This document shows positions 34,487-46,595 of a stretch of 64,000 bases of DNA, one piece after another. The notes beneath the pieces are model-generated. The model was given only the letters and a program-made list of their open reading frames with translations. It was not told the DNA's origin and did no database searches. Numbering within the stretch: position 1 is the first letter of the stretch; the number at the start of each line of letters is the position of its first letter. The translations under genes were made by a program, and so were the position numbers. Source of the DNA: Omphalotus guepiniiformis (Eukaryota; Basidiomycota; Agaricomycetes; Agaricales; Omphalotaceae); assembly GCA_028554645.1 (NCBI GenBank), contig JAQOOI010000022.1, forward strand, positions 2,356,001 to 2,420,000, given 5' to 3'.

Positions 34487-35132
34487 ATGACTTCTGCTTC
34501 CTCCAACATCGTTTTCGATGATATTTTTAATATCAGTGCTATCGATAAAGAAGGCAAAAAATTCGATCGAGGTTCGACCTTCAAACTGATACTTGCAGAG
34601 TCGTTTTGACGCCGCTTGGGTCCGGGGTGTTTAGTATCGAGGCTGTATGCACATTCCAAAAACTATGATATGGATTTGACATTGGACTTCAATACCGAAC
34701 TTTTCCCTCTTCAACAAGATCAGAGCTTTGCTCTCGCACTGGCCTCTTCGTTAGCACGCGGTGTACCTGCAACAAACACAGATGCAAACGACGATAATGA
34801 TAAGGAGAGAGACGTCTGGAGGCCCGATGGAAAAGGTCACCGAGGGCTCGAAGAAGATTACGATTATGTTATGTATGGCAAAGTAAGAATCTCGCCCTGC
34901 CATTTGATAGATTTGTTTCATGATTTTTGTTCATTAGGTGTACAAGTTTGACGGAGGAACGTCTGAATTCGTGTATGTTGACATTCTTCCGCAGTATGTA
35001 GCTTGCTCACCTCTTCTTCCTAGGACTGCGTATGCTTCCTTTGGAGGGCTTCTCATGTCTTTGACTGGGTCATTCAGACATATGACCAATATCGTTCTGG
35101 GAGATCCAATCTACATTTTATTGCGCAAGTAG
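34487..35132 (+). CDS. RPB8: RNA polymerases I, II and III shared subunit Rpb8 (ABC14.5)
   Basis: Shared subunit of all three nuclear RNA polymerases. 158 residues in four exons (34487-34571, 34635-34882, 34938-34972, 35024-35132). Diagnostic segments are VFDDIFNISAIDKEGKKFDR, VSRLYAHSKNYDMDLTLDFN, ELFPLQQDQSFALALA, DYDYVMYGKVYKFDGG and YASFGGLLMSLTGSFRHM. The last of these is the conserved C-terminal OB-fold signature. A ~20-residue acidic insertion (DANDDNDKERDVWRPDGKG) makes it slightly longer than the usual ~146-150. The third exon is only 35 bases, and its intron starts at GTATGT inside the VT codon pair. Confidence 0.93.
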
Positions 35133-35483
35133 AACCGGACTACGTTCAGTATGCGCTCACACAAAAATGATGCCGGCATTATTCCGCGCCTCACTCTTCA
35201 TATATCTATAAGTTGATGCTCTGCGTCCACAAAACCAGATCTAGATACCATGTCGGAACGCCTTGCTAGATATCTCACATTCTGGACTGCGCCACGTCGG
35301 ACATGAACCATCATTATCAACTATATTTCCGTTGGGCCAAATGAGCGTATACTATTTGAAAAGTGCTACTACGGATTACATGGATGAGCATACAAATTGA
35401 AAAAGATACAGCATAATAGTATTAGATATGCAACAAAAGCAAAGAGTGCCTGCAAATAAACAACGAAACATGAAGTGTACAAC
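35133..35483. other. Intergenic region between converging genes
   Basis: 351 bases between the RPB8 stop and the stop of the next minus-strand gene. It is AT-rich and holds 3' UTRs. I see no other feature. Confidence 0.5.
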
Positions 35484-37098
35484 TCACGATGCTCTAAGGT
35501 CTCGTAACTTGTCAATGACATCGACCATGTCAGCATCCCTCAAAGTCCCAGTCCCCCGACCATCATGGAAGCCCCAGAACTTTTTATTATTCATCTTGAT
35601 GTCAACATGTACACCAGGTGAGGTTGACCCTGACGAAGACAAGACGTTCGGTGTGGGCAATGAGGCGGAAATGTCTTGATATTCAACTCCAAAAAACTGC
35701 GCCAACTTGGCTGCTCGACGTCGTCGATCACGAAAGCTCGTATCAAGTCCAGAGTCATAGTCGGTGCTATGAATGCTACCGGAGGATGGCGACGAGGGAA
35801 TAACATCTGACGCACTGGGGTGCTTAGAGCTCGGATGAGAGGAAACTGTAGAGGGTCGCCCTTCAGTGCCAGCTGTAGAAACAGACCCTATAGATGTCGT
35901 TGAACGCGATTTGGGAAGCGTCTTGTCCACATTCACTTCCGGAGGCTGTGTCTGTGAGGGTAAGGATTCCACAGCCTCGAAGGCCTACCAGTTATCTGAA
36001 TTTAGTAAATCACTCCACAGAAGTGCAAGGTAAACTAACCTCAGCAATCGCGGAGGCGTGTGTCCTTCGTCGATTATGTCTGTGCCCCATTCTACCAAAA
36101 GTCTGGACATATCTCCGATGAAAGTCCACAGCATCTTCCACAGCTTCGCCACCCTCTCTGTGTGTGCGTCGCGCAAGAGACTGACTCCTCTTAATTAGCT
36201 TGGCCTGAGTCCTGAGAGAATTTCTAGACGCAAGCGTAGCTAATGAAGAGTCATAACTCTTGCGACTGCGCAAGGGTTGAGAGACCAATTGAGGCGGAAT
36301 ATTATCTTCGCCCAAGAAGCGGCGTAATTTAGCCATTCTGGCACGTCGTGACTGCTCAGCGGAAGGGAACGTTGGCGTAGTAGGTGTGATAGAGTGAACT
36401 GAAACTTCATCATCTTGCAAAGGTTTCAAAGAAGTGGTACTGATTGAGAGTGCAAGCTCTGTCAACTCCTCATGCGAGAGAGATGCTGGTGCGCTGGAAG
36501 GCGTGACGATCTTCCGCTGCAACTGATCTGCAGTAGGAAGCGGCGGTATCGTCTCGTTGATTTGAGGAAGACCGCTACTTTCAGAAGGGGTAGCTTTCAA
36601 CTCCGGAAACGAAGGACTCTTTCGCAGCGGTCGCCGTCCAGAAGAATGAGTCTCATTGCTAGCAGCTAGAGATGAAGTCGATCCCTGATGTAGCGAATAA
36701 CTGCTCCGCATCGGCCTTACAGGAACAGCCGCATACGAAAGGGAAGGGTCATTACCGAAAACCCGACTGAGCTTTCGTGCTTTTTTCAACAGCCTTGCCT
36801 TCTCCTTTGCATCCAATTCGTTGGTGGTTGGAGGTACAGCTTCGTTGAGAATTGGAGCACCAGTGTTCATATGTATGATGGAACTAGGGGCGATGGAAGA
36901 TGGGGGTGCAAGGGAATAGGCAGCAACAGACGCGGTAGGAGAAGTGGGCATGTGAGATGTAAAGGAAGATGTTGGAGAGCAAGGCATAGCAGAGGAGCTG
37001 GAGCTGGAAGGCTTTCTAGATGAAGAGAGAAATAGAAATAGCGAGAGACGATTACGGTTGCGGGAGGATTTTGAATGGCCATGATTACTTGACGACAT
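35484..37098 (-). CDS. Ser/Pro-rich hypothetical protein with conserved C-terminal motif
   Basis: About 520 residues in two exons; the intron starts after AIAE and rejoins at AFEAVESLPSQ. The ATG at 37098 begins a Ser-rich, disordered N-terminus. Two related motifs stand out: ARLLKKARKLSRVFGNDP in the first third and RRRRAAKLAQFFGVEYQDI near the C-terminus, with MAKLRRFLGEDNIP between them. Each has the form basic-[KR]-L-x-x-[FV][FL]G, so they look like three copies of one short helical motif. The C-terminus (KFWGFHDGRGTGTLRDADMV, DVIDKLRDLRAS) is folded-looking. No catalytic domain is visible. Function unknown; a docking or cytoskeletal role is only a guess. Confidence 0.72.
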
Positions 37099-37517
37099 GA
37101 AGGGTATGTTAGAATCTGTCAGATGCTGTTATTAATTGAAAACAAAGCCACCAGCAAGCCACAAGATAGAGAAAAGGCAGCAGAAACCAAAGACGAGTGC
37201 ACTGCAGTCTTCCGGCGTATTTCAGCGAACTGAAGAGCTGGCAACCCGTAGTAAGCGAAACTTCACACAAAAAACAGACATATCACACATAACAACTAAG
37301 CGACTCGTCTGGGGAAAAACATTTATCGCGTCGCGCGTCCCGTCACATCACCATCACACTCGTCACATCACTTTGTCTCGTGTCCGTCCACTACTAGTGC
37401 AATTTACGTATCTCTCATGTACATACAACATTTGACATTACTTACTACTGACAACTACTAATTTACCTGTAATTTACCATAACATACTGACATTACATCA
37501 TGCATATATGTTTATTG
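37099..37517. other. Intergenic region
   Basis: 419 bases upstream of one minus-strand gene and downstream of the stop of the next. It is A-rich on the left and then CA/CT-rich (CACATCACCATCACACTCG). It probably holds the promoter of the 37098 gene and the 3' UTR of the SEC7 gene. No exon is visible. Confidence 0.5.
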
Positions 37518-40500
37518 CTACGAGCTCTCTGCCTGCGACACGCTGCGCTCAAACATGCGCGCCGACAATGCAATCGTGGAAGGAACGCGGACTAGTGAGA
37601 CCCTTTGTGCACAGCGTGTCTTATTCCACTCTTCAGCTTGCTCTTCAGGACTCTCCTGGGCAGTGTAGAACTTCTCGTGGCGCATGTCATCACTGCTCGT
37701 GCGAGGGGAGGCAACTTCCACTCTAGCTCCGACTTCTTTCGGAGAATCCACTCCTCGTAGATCGTAGCTACTATTTCTTGGTGATTCAAGGAAATGAGAA
37801 GCTTCCAGGAAATTTGATGCCGCGGGGTCGTCTGGAGATGGCCACTCTGGGCCGAAATCCAATGCAGAGTGAAACGACTGGACAGAACCAGTGGTAGACT
37901 CGGGTCTATGAGAGGAAGGGGTATAAGACTTTGAAGGTATAGGTATCGGGGGTGACGCTGGTGATTCCGACTCATGGAAGGACAAGGTCATTCGAGGGAC
38001 AGATATGTCGTGATGATTCAACAGAGTTTCCGTAGCAGCTCTGAGCGCGATTTTCTTTGCTCTGCCCCAATCCCTGGCCTCTGCGGCTAGATCGTTCGAC
38101 AGCACATCTCGATGGCACATCATTCTCTCGATATCGAGGCGAACATTCATTACACGCTTGGACACGCCCTGAACGGCAAGCGATAGCCGCTCGCGAGTTG
38201 ATCGCTGAAATGGCGTCAGTGTAGCGATATTGCACACAAATCGCATATCTGATTCCAGTTGGGTTTGAGACGCAGATAGCTTGGATTCCAACTCGCGGAT
38301 CTTTGAAAGAACTACTCGAGTCCGAGAAGGTAAGCGAGTATCTGCTTCATTCGAGACCGGACTCCAAGTATCGCGCGTCGGCGATCCGTTTTCCGGGGAG
38401 GCGCAACGACCAGCAGCTAGGTCCGCCTTCACTTGGTCAAACGTCGCCTTGAATTGATCTGCACCGTCAATTTCGGGAGCCATAGGAACATCCAAATCCG
38501 TGTCGTCGGACATGATTGTCACTTTCCGCCTTGGCGGCGTCTTTCTGGGGAGTGTATCAAAGTCTCCGGTGAGCATACCCATGAGATCGCGCGAAGTATC
38601 GCTATCCCAGGTTTTCGCTCGCGCTTGATTGAAATGTTGAAGATCATGCAGATGCGACGTAGCAGCAGCAACCCCAGTAAGTTGGACATCCTTGCCGGAC
38701 ATTCCGAGGGGCCTCATCCGCACACCCGTGGACTTGAACGCACTGGCATAATTGATTCGAGCTATCCATTCATTCATTTCCGTTTCATTTGAGCTCCCCA
38801 ATAGGAAATTGCGTCCGTCCGGCATGACGAATCTGAAGACATTTGCATGCTAGCAAGAAACGAGATCAGTATCTGTGCTAATAGCAGGTAAATGCTCAGC
38901 AAACCTTCATGTAAGACCGGTCGTAAACAGCAATTGCGTCTTTGACCGAAAGAACTTCGTCAGGCTTGAAAACAGCAGTCGAGCGAAAGAGGACGTGGTT
39001 CTCAGAAGGCTCGGATTGTTTGAGAAGCGTGGAAATCCAGGATGGATCACGAAAAAAGAGCAGTTGCGAACCAGTCAGAATGACAGCCCACGTTCTCCAC
39101 TTTCGGTTCATTGGCTTTCTATGTCCTTCTAGTAAATCATCCTTGCGATTGAGTAAAGAAGCCTTGGTGACTCTGAGTTTCCATGTCTCTGAACTCGGTA
39201 CAGGCAAATCAGGAAATGCACCCATCGAGTTGCTGAATGGAGCAGCGTGACCCATACTTGCATTGAATAACGGTGATGCAGGTGGTATCTTGCTGTGGTC
39301 TAAAGTTCCAATTTCAATAACATCAGCCTTGGAAAAGGAGTGCTGTAGTTCTTCCTCATTCCAGTGTCCTCCGGTGCCTTCGTAGGTGTAGGGATTGACA
39401 AGAGGAACGAAGGTTTCGACAGGCACGCGGAGAGGATCGAGGAGGTTCTGTGTAAGATGATTAGTGAACCTCCCCTCAAGAAAAGATTTACACGAACTCT
39501 TACATTGGTAATTAAATAATAGGGATCAACTTTGTTTCCTTTCCCAAGAAGTGTCGTACCGCTACCACCACCTGAAGAACTTACAGAACTATTTAAGGAC
39601 GTTATCACCCGGCTTCCATCAGGTATATATCCACGCTGTCCGTTGACATCGACGGGATCCTCGATGAAAATAAATGGAGCAAATACGATATTATCATAAA
39701 AACACTGGTTGAAGTCAGCCACAGCGCACTCCGCCTAGTTGAAACGAGCTCACATCCAGCACCTCTGGAGCAACACCAGGAAGTCGTGTATTCTTGATAT
39801 AATCAGGTTTGGTCATCTTCCGCTTGTTAGATTTGTTGAAAGCATCGGTATGCAACATGATCAAACTGAAAGCAAGAATGTAAGGTTGATCTAACGGAGA
39901 GGTTCAGTATGGCCATTCAGATGAGATAGTAGAACGTACCTTGTGATGTGAAGAGACTCGGATGACTTTGGTAGTACCTGGAAGCGAATGCTTCCATTAC
40001 ACGATCGATCTGTTGAGTCTCTCGAGGAAGTCCGACGTCCATCAATAGCCTACGAAGGGCTACATCCAATGGGTCATCAGCAAAGTCAAAGCGACCAATG
40101 TACGCCCGCAATGCTTGCACGTGGAAATCGTCATTACTTCGAGCTATGTCAGAGAAGTTTCTGCATTTCGTTGCGCAATTGACTTATTTGAAGCTAGGAT
40201 ACCAGCAATTTCGGCTTTGCTAACAGAGTCCGTCAGACGACTCAGATAACCCTCCGGGGATTCTTCGTCTATCTGAGGCTTTGGTATATCACCCGCAGCC
40301 CGGGATGAAGATGTATTTGGAATTGCTGGTGATGATGAAGATGGAGACTGAGATGGGGATGACGAAAACAGATTCATAGATAGGCGGTGTAGAAGAGGTG
40401 GATTTGTATGAGCGCGAGGGCGGCGAGATAAATCAGGTTCACCATCGGGGAGTAAAGCTCCATGCTCCGCTGCGGGAGAGGAAGGGGGAGAGGAAGTCAA

Positions 40501-41676
40501 ATACTCACGAGAGCCTGATAATATGAGTTTGACAGGATGATTGGGCCGCGCGGATGGATCTGCAGTTGCAGGCCTGCGGGAAGCTCTCTTGGGTATGTGT
40601 TTTCCCAAGTCTGGGATCCTTTGCGAAGAAACAGTCGAGCTAGCACGTTCAGAGCGACTTCTCGAGAGTCCCCGAGTCGAACCAGGTTGGTCCGATGACC
40701 CAGAAGCGCCAGTGTGCAAGTCCATATCAAGAGGTGAGACGGGGGGGAGGTAGGGTAGTGGCACGAGATTCGTCTCGCTTTGTTGAAGGGGTATGGTCTT
40801 CTCGGGAGAGGTTGTTTTCTTTCTGGACCAGAACGATGCTCTCCGAGTGAGTGACTTTACAGATGTGTCGGTAACAGGATTGGCTTCCTTTTCTTTGCCC
40901 TTTCCCTTTGAATCGGGTGATCCAAATTGAAGTAGTGCTGCAGGGCCCAAGGATAAACCCCGTGCACGGCGCTGACCCTTGGGCTCATCCAATGTTGGTC
41001 GTTCTGCTGAGGAGAAAGCCCGCGTCTTTGACGGTGGTCGATCCCCTGATGGGAAGGGCGAGTCTGAGGATGAATCAACTGATGAGGTAAATGCGACGGT
41101 ATTAATATCAGGAGAAGGGCAAGAGGGTGACACATGGGGTAGAATGTGGGGAAGACCGATGCCTAGAGATGCTTGTGCTAGGGCAACAGCGGTGGACGGT
41201 CGAGAGGGGGAAGATGACTCTTTAGAAGAGGACGGCCTCATAGAGTCAGGACGAGGAAAAAGCGATGGCAACATGCTCTCCTCCATTATCTCGTCGACAG
41301 AGTTTCGCTGAGAGTTCCAACGGGAATCACGACTTCCTTGGTCAGATTCATTGGGGGGCGTAGGAGGCAAGTCCTTTTCAACCATGAACCTCGAGACACC
41401 GAAACGACCCATCTCGTCTGCTTTCTTGTGCGTTGCTGACTTGGAAGCAATAATGTGAGATGATGAAGATGATGCAGGAGCTCGCCTCCTCCAAAGCGGT
41501 AGGGAGAAGAAATGAGTGGTAGTTTGCGTTGTAGTCGTTACTACTTCTGTCGTCGTCACTGTCGTTTCCGCGAGTATCACTGGAGAAGGATTGCTTTCCT
41601 TGTAAGAAGGTGGAGGTGGGGTTTCTCGTGGGTTAAAGCTGTGATCTTTCGAGCCAAAGGGGTTTCGTCCAACCAT
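37518..41676 (-). CDS. SYT1: Arf guanine-nucleotide exchange factor with SEC7 and PH domains (Syt1-like)
   Basis: Activates Arf GTPases in Golgi/endosomal traffic. About 1250 residues. The N-terminal ~500 are Ser/Pro-rich and disordered. The SEC7 domain begins EGYLSRLTDSVSKAEIAGIL; an intron ending CGAAG lets NDDFHVQALRAYIGRFDF follow. It continues DPLDVALRRLLMDVGLPRET with QQIDRVMEAFASRYYQSHP, where the Glu of LPRE is the glutamic finger, and QPYILAFSLIMLHTDAFN is motif 2. After FDNIVFAPFIFIEDP-type text comes a PH domain: ETWKLRVTKASLLNRKD, RKWRTWAVILTGSQLLFFRD, FRFVMPDGRNFLLGSSNETE, MNEWIARINYASAF. A coiled-coil (KIRELESKLSASQTQLESD) and a Ser-rich tail follow. The order disordered-SEC7-PH-coiled coil matches yeast Syt1. 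Confidence 0.85.
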
Positions 41677-41925
41677 GAATGAAAGAATAGAAGAAAGCGC
41701 TCAAAATTTCAGTTAAGAAATATGAGCTTTTACCACCAGCTTACAAGCCTTGTACAGTTGCAGGATTTGCGTTTACCGTGAGTACATAGGGTGACCCGTG
41801 CTGGTAAGATAAAAGAAGCTCTTACATATTTCTCATGACATAAAACGCATGATATTATACTCCTTCAAGAATAAGGCAGGCAAATGTATGCTATGTAAAA
41901 ACAAGAACGGCAGAGTACATGTATT

Positions 41926-44008
41926 CTACGCCTTCATAGCTTTTCGCTTTTGTTTTAGTAGATTTTTCTTCTTCTCTTCCAGATTCGCGCGCTGAAAGCA
42001 ATGATAAGCACTGAGAGCAACAAGGAAAATATATATCAAACATACCTCCACGGCACGCTTGTTTTGACTATACTTCATCTTCTCGTATAGTTTCTTTTGT
42101 TTATTGCTCATCAGCATCTTATTCATGTCTTTCTCCGCGTCCTCGATCTGTTCGCCTGAGCTTGAAGATTTCTTGGACTGGTTGCGACGCGACTTTGTAA
42201 CCTCCTTTTCAAAGGCGTCAGGGTCAATACCGGCAGCTTCAGCGGCAAGTTCAGCGGCTCTGAGAGCAGCAGCTCCTTCGGTGGCAGCTTCTGCTACAGC
42301 CTTCAAAGTTGTGGCATCTTCAACTATCTCGTCTTCATCGTCAGGCATCTCCACATCTTCCTCTACACTCTCTTCTTCGCTAACCTCGTGTCTGTCTTCA
42401 TTTATCGCAGCAACTGGGTCATAGGCACCTTCATATTCGCCGAAGGGGCTGAGATGGGGGGGAAGAGGTTGGCCTTGTGCATAAGGTCCCTCGAGAAGGA
42501 TCTTGCCAGCATTTATGCAATCAACTACCCATTGTGGTTGGATATATTTTCTCCCAAGCCTCCTTTCTCGCTCTTCAGAAGATTCGTGCTTTTGTTCAAC
42601 TACAGGTCTGTCGATAATGACGTGTGTTATAGATGGGTCTGACTCGTCGTAAGGGGAGCCGCTCCCGGAGGATGTCGGCCACCCTATCCGACCGCCAAAA
42701 GAACGCACTAGAAATTCGAAAATCGGCCTTGACGTTTCCCTAGAAAGGAAGAACGTGTATGGTGCAAAGAGAGAGGTGTTCAAAGTCTGAGGTAAAGCCT
42801 CTAAGGACTTCAGCGTAGTAAGAGTCGTCGTCGAATGCGGATCTGACTTGGATGGTTGAGCGACGAATTCCTCTTCAGCATCTTCGGCGTCAGCTTGTGC
42901 CGACATGTCGACATCCATGGAGCTGGGTTCTGAAGCAGAGATTGCGAGATTCTTGATGGTGCGGTTGACGTCCTTCCCAGACACTTTTCGGCCATCGATC
43001 TCGACAACTTTCTTTTGGGTGACTTGTTGAGTGGGCTGATGCACTGCATCCTGAAGAAGGAATGCTCCTACTCCAGCTGCACCTTCGTCTTTTTTCGCAT
43101 CCAATGGTGGGGGATATATGAGGCCAGCATCAGCGTATAACTTGAAAAACACAAAACCGAGCAATGTTTGATACAGTTCGAGGAAAGTAAGCATCACTCG
43201 TATATCCACATCTGGGGGGATCTATAACAGAGAGTCAACACGCGCGCAAGTTGCAGAAACGATAAACGGATATGTTGCGTGAATTGGTAGGGTACAAGCC
43301 ATGTCACAGTTTGGTCCATGACCTCAGCCTGATAATAAACCCCTTTGATCGACAAAAAGGCTTTCCGTAGCGAGTGTGAATGCATGACATATAATTGCCA
43401 TTCCGCCGCCAAGCGGGAACAGTTCTCAATCAGAGACGGTGGCAGGCGAGGGTTTGAAGGGAGAGAGGCAAAGAGAAATATCATGCAGAGCGCATCGTCA
43501 ATATCACGAATGGCGTCGATGAAGGTTGGATATCTGTTGTAATAGTTGATTTGTATTTCAATCTTGAGGGGAACATTATAAGACAACTAACCTTTCTTTT
43601 ATGATATGATCCAGTCGATACACAGGCTTGTTCTCTTCTAGGCTCTTCGCACTACTCCATTCTCCACGACCAAGTGCTCGAGATAACTTTTTAGCAAACG
43701 CTTTATGTTCTCGTAGCTTCTTCAACACGGGTTCATGAGCAAGGTATGCGATATCCTTGGCGTAATAGAATGAAGTAGGAGCTGATGAGCCTTTATTCGC
43801 TTTCTTTCGACTTTTGGGCTCCCGAGGGTATATTCCTGCAAATTAAAGTAGGTGGATTTGAGGTATGAAGTGGAATAAAGATCTCACCTTTTAAGATACA
43901 CAATCGACGAAAGTCCGCAAGAGAACATTGCAGCTTCTTGATAGCTGCTGAGCGGGTAACATATGCCTTGGCTGCGCCAGCTTTTCCTTTTTGCCTTAAC
44001 CGACCCAT
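41926..44008 (-). CDS. NOP7: Pescadillo homologue, ribosome biogenesis factor
   Basis: Nucleolar subunit of the PeBoW (Nop7-Erb1-Ytm1) complex, needed for 27S pre-rRNA processing and 60S assembly. The ATG at 44008 opens the signature [20 protein letters not shown] and [19 protein letters not shown]. Pescadillo-N continues as [68 protein letters not shown] and [20 protein letters not shown]. The BRCT domain follows ([51 protein letters not shown]). The C-terminal part is acidic then Lys-rich ([28 protein letters not shown]). About six exons. The intron near 43211-43275 is unusual (see findings). Confidence 0.93.
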
Positions 44009-44133
44009 TGACTTCAAAATTGAGAGCGAAAAAAGTTTGGTCGAGGAAAATATGGAGGCGGGCCGGGAGAGCGTCGAGGAAATTGAAGACAGTAACAAGA
44101 CAAAACAAAGCTGTTCATACTCAACCCCTCAAA

Positions 44134-44770
44134 ATGAGGTTCGTGCATTGGCCCTCTCTTATTCTCGACGCTAATTTCTTATCTGAATTTTTAGTCAGTA
44201 TGTTCATGTTCCTAAATCCGAGCTGGACGAGGCCCAGCTGCGGCAGTTAGAGGAGCATGAAATTTCGCAGGGTCCTTTGTCAGTTCTCCAACAAGCAGTT
44301 CGCAACCATACTCAGGTTCTCATTTCTCTACGAAACGATAAAAAGCTGCTGGCTCGTGTAAAAGCGTTTGACAGACATAGTAATATGGTGAGTAGATATA
44401 CTTCAGTACTCTTTAGCTTGACTGATTCGCCCTTTTTAGGTATTAGAGAACGTGAAGGAGGTATGTATCTCGACCTGCCCCTCAACGACTGTCCGAATTT
44501 GATGCATTTGAATAGATGTGGACGGAGATTCCTAAAGGCAAAAACAAAAAGCCGGTCAACAAAGATCGCTTCATCAGCAAGATGTTCCTTCGGTGAGCTC
44601 GTCTGCCTCTTACCTTGTCTATGTGACGACTAACTGTCAGTCAAGTGGAGACTCGGTAATTCTCAGTAAGTGTTCTAGATTTTGAAGTTTCTTCGATGTT
44701 CTAATTTCTTCTCATCCTGCGCAATCAAGCTTAAGACTTCGCATCGATTTCGAAGGGGGGCCATAAGTGA
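44134..44770 (+). CDS. SMD2: Small nuclear ribonucleoprotein Sm D2
   Basis: Core Sm-ring subunit of spliceosomal snRNPs. The first exon codes only ATG-AG (44134-44138). After the intron the protein reads [20 protein letters not shown] and [20 protein letters not shown]. Sm motif 1 is [20 protein letters not shown] with [14 protein letters not shown]. The SmD2-specific insert is [18 protein letters not shown], and Sm motif 2 is [14 protein letters not shown]. Small exons (about 21-90 bases) alternate with ~50-base introns. The C-terminal end after DSVIL is uncertain: one reading passes an intron with a TTAAG acceptor and stops at 44768-44770, others stop sooner. The core assignment is firm. 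Confidence 0.88.
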
Positions 44771-46122
44771 TCATACAGGTGTTGTAATAGCTAGCAGCAA
44801 ATTGTCTTGGCGTGGATCGTCTGTATGTCTTCAGTTTTCTTGATAAATTCAAGATTGATCTATCAATCCAAACAAGAATTTATTCGCGCGCACGGATAAT
44901 TACGAGACAGAACTTCATTCACGTCGTAAGATCTTTTCCAACTTCAGACCTGCAAGTTTGTTTGTTCTAGAGGATGTTAGCAGCTAATTCGACGTTCACT
45001 CGCTGGTTACACAGTAGACGCGATCTGCGAGGCGAATTCTAAACGCGGCAGCGACTGCTTCCTCTGGCGTATGAAATCTTGTTCGATGGTTCTATGGGTC
45101 TTTACGCGGTATCAACGACGCATTGCATGCCTTCGTTTTGCTAAAAATATACACAGGCCACAAACTGAGTTGAGCGTCTCTTCATCAGTCGCAGCAGAAG
45201 AGAAAAGATGCCGGTCCCTAATGCTCGTGTTGTGCATCCAATGTACGACTGTGACGACAGTCAATTACGCTGTAAAGACCTCACAATCCGAAACCGGTGC
45301 ACACAGGCTAGACGCAACATAACTAGCCCTTTGTTTAGGCAGATATCTGACCGTGTGGCAAAGCCGGGAAGCCATTTTGATTGGAGAATTGTCTTTCCAT
45401 TCAAGCTCCAATTCCAATCGAAGCCCTGTGTATCCTATCAAATGAACTGCTCATTCTACTCTGGCATCAGCCCCCTCTTTAGTGATTGAGGGGTCTTGAA
45501 AACCGTTTATGTCGCGTCTAACTTTGCTGTTTTGCTTTAAAAGCTTTGTTACATTTCTCCTCCGACTGGATAACAAATTTCAATTGCAATAAAGCTCCCC
45601 GTAATCCCAGGCCGCAGCATATCAAGCAATCAAGATGATAATCCTCCTACATGTTTTAGCCATTGCGTTGCGTCATCATGTTTCGAACTGAAAATGACTT
45701 TCGACTCGGCCGCTAACTGGGCATTGAAAGATTAATGTTGAACAGAAGGAAAGATTCGATGCATGCTTACAAGTGCGTTCTTCAGCACCTCAGATCCTGA
45801 GGCCGAGACAGCACGATAGAAAATGGACGAGCCTAAACGAACTTGAACTAGTGCCTTGCAGGTATAGCTAAGACAGTAGACAATGGGTCCGCCGGGAGCC
45901 TACAATTTGAAGTTTGTATGTGGTGATAGCTGAACTACGTGAGACCAAAGAGTCCAACTACTGCACGCTACACGCAGATCCAAAATTCCCACTTGTCTTC
46001 GCTCTCCTTGCTGATCGATGCAGCCGCAACAACCTGAAGCTGGAAATTCAGCCATGGGTTCAAATGGCGTGCGAGTCATAGTTTTGAGTATCAGCCACGT
46101 ATTTGTGCGCTACGACGTGGTC
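44771..46122. other. Intergenic region, 1.35 kb
   Basis: Between the SMD2 3' end and the LYRM2 stop. Open frames near 45071-45489 (plus) have no family resemblance and poor coding composition. I looked for exon-like stretches joined by GT-AG introns and found none convincing. No tRNA-like structure seen. The region is unusually long for this window, so a small or lineage-specific gene could be missed. Confidence 0.4.
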
Positions 46123-46473
46123 TCACGAGTGAGGTGGCCGGGACGGTCCCCAAGGTAGCATCTGCTTCATTTCGCGTCGACCAAGTCTGACTTTCTCTTC
46201 AATCAACGTCTGTTACGGTGCTTTAGAGGTAGAATATCATCTAGATATGAAAACTTACTACATCAGTCAGGTTTCTGTTTCGTTCAAATTCACTTCGAAT
46301 CCAGGAAAGGGTTTCGTGGCGCGTGCCTTGGTCGGGTATCGCTGAGAGGATATATAGCAAGAACGTGAGCTGTTTCTTGAAAAATACGTACCTCTGCAGG
46401 CGCGAACAGCATGTCGGTATAGGTCGAGAACTTGTTTTCTGAGAATGAAATGTTTGAGAGTGAGCTGGTGCAT
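46123..46473 (-). CDS. LYR-motif protein, LYRM2-like (mitochondrial)
   Basis: An 83-residue protein spread over three exons of 82, 83 and 87 bases (46473-46392, 46341-46259, 46209-46123) with 50- and 49-base introns, all in phase. The ATG at 46473 opens MHQLTLKHFILRKQVLDLYR, carrying the L-Y-R tripeptide after a Phe/Leu helix. The conserved second helix follows (AIPDQGTRHETLSWIRSEFE), then RNRNLTDV and the third (TLIEEKVRLGRREMKQMLPW). Length, order and the R-x-E-F-x-x-N pattern match LYRM2 (human 88 residues). LYR proteins bind acyl-carrier protein and serve respiratory-complex or mitoribosome assembly. The Complex1_LYR family is clear; LYRM2 versus other LYR members is inferred from the FxLRxQVLxLYR opening. 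Divergent from the 4E-T-like gene (122 bases between starts). Confidence 0.85.
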
Positions 46474-46595
46474 ATAAAGAGATGTAGTACTGGAGTATTT
46501 ATGGCGCCTATGATGGTTTCAAGTCCCGCTTGAACCTTGCCCATACGACCAAGTCCTCCGTCATCTCATCTTTCACCCAAACCGCCACGTCCAGC

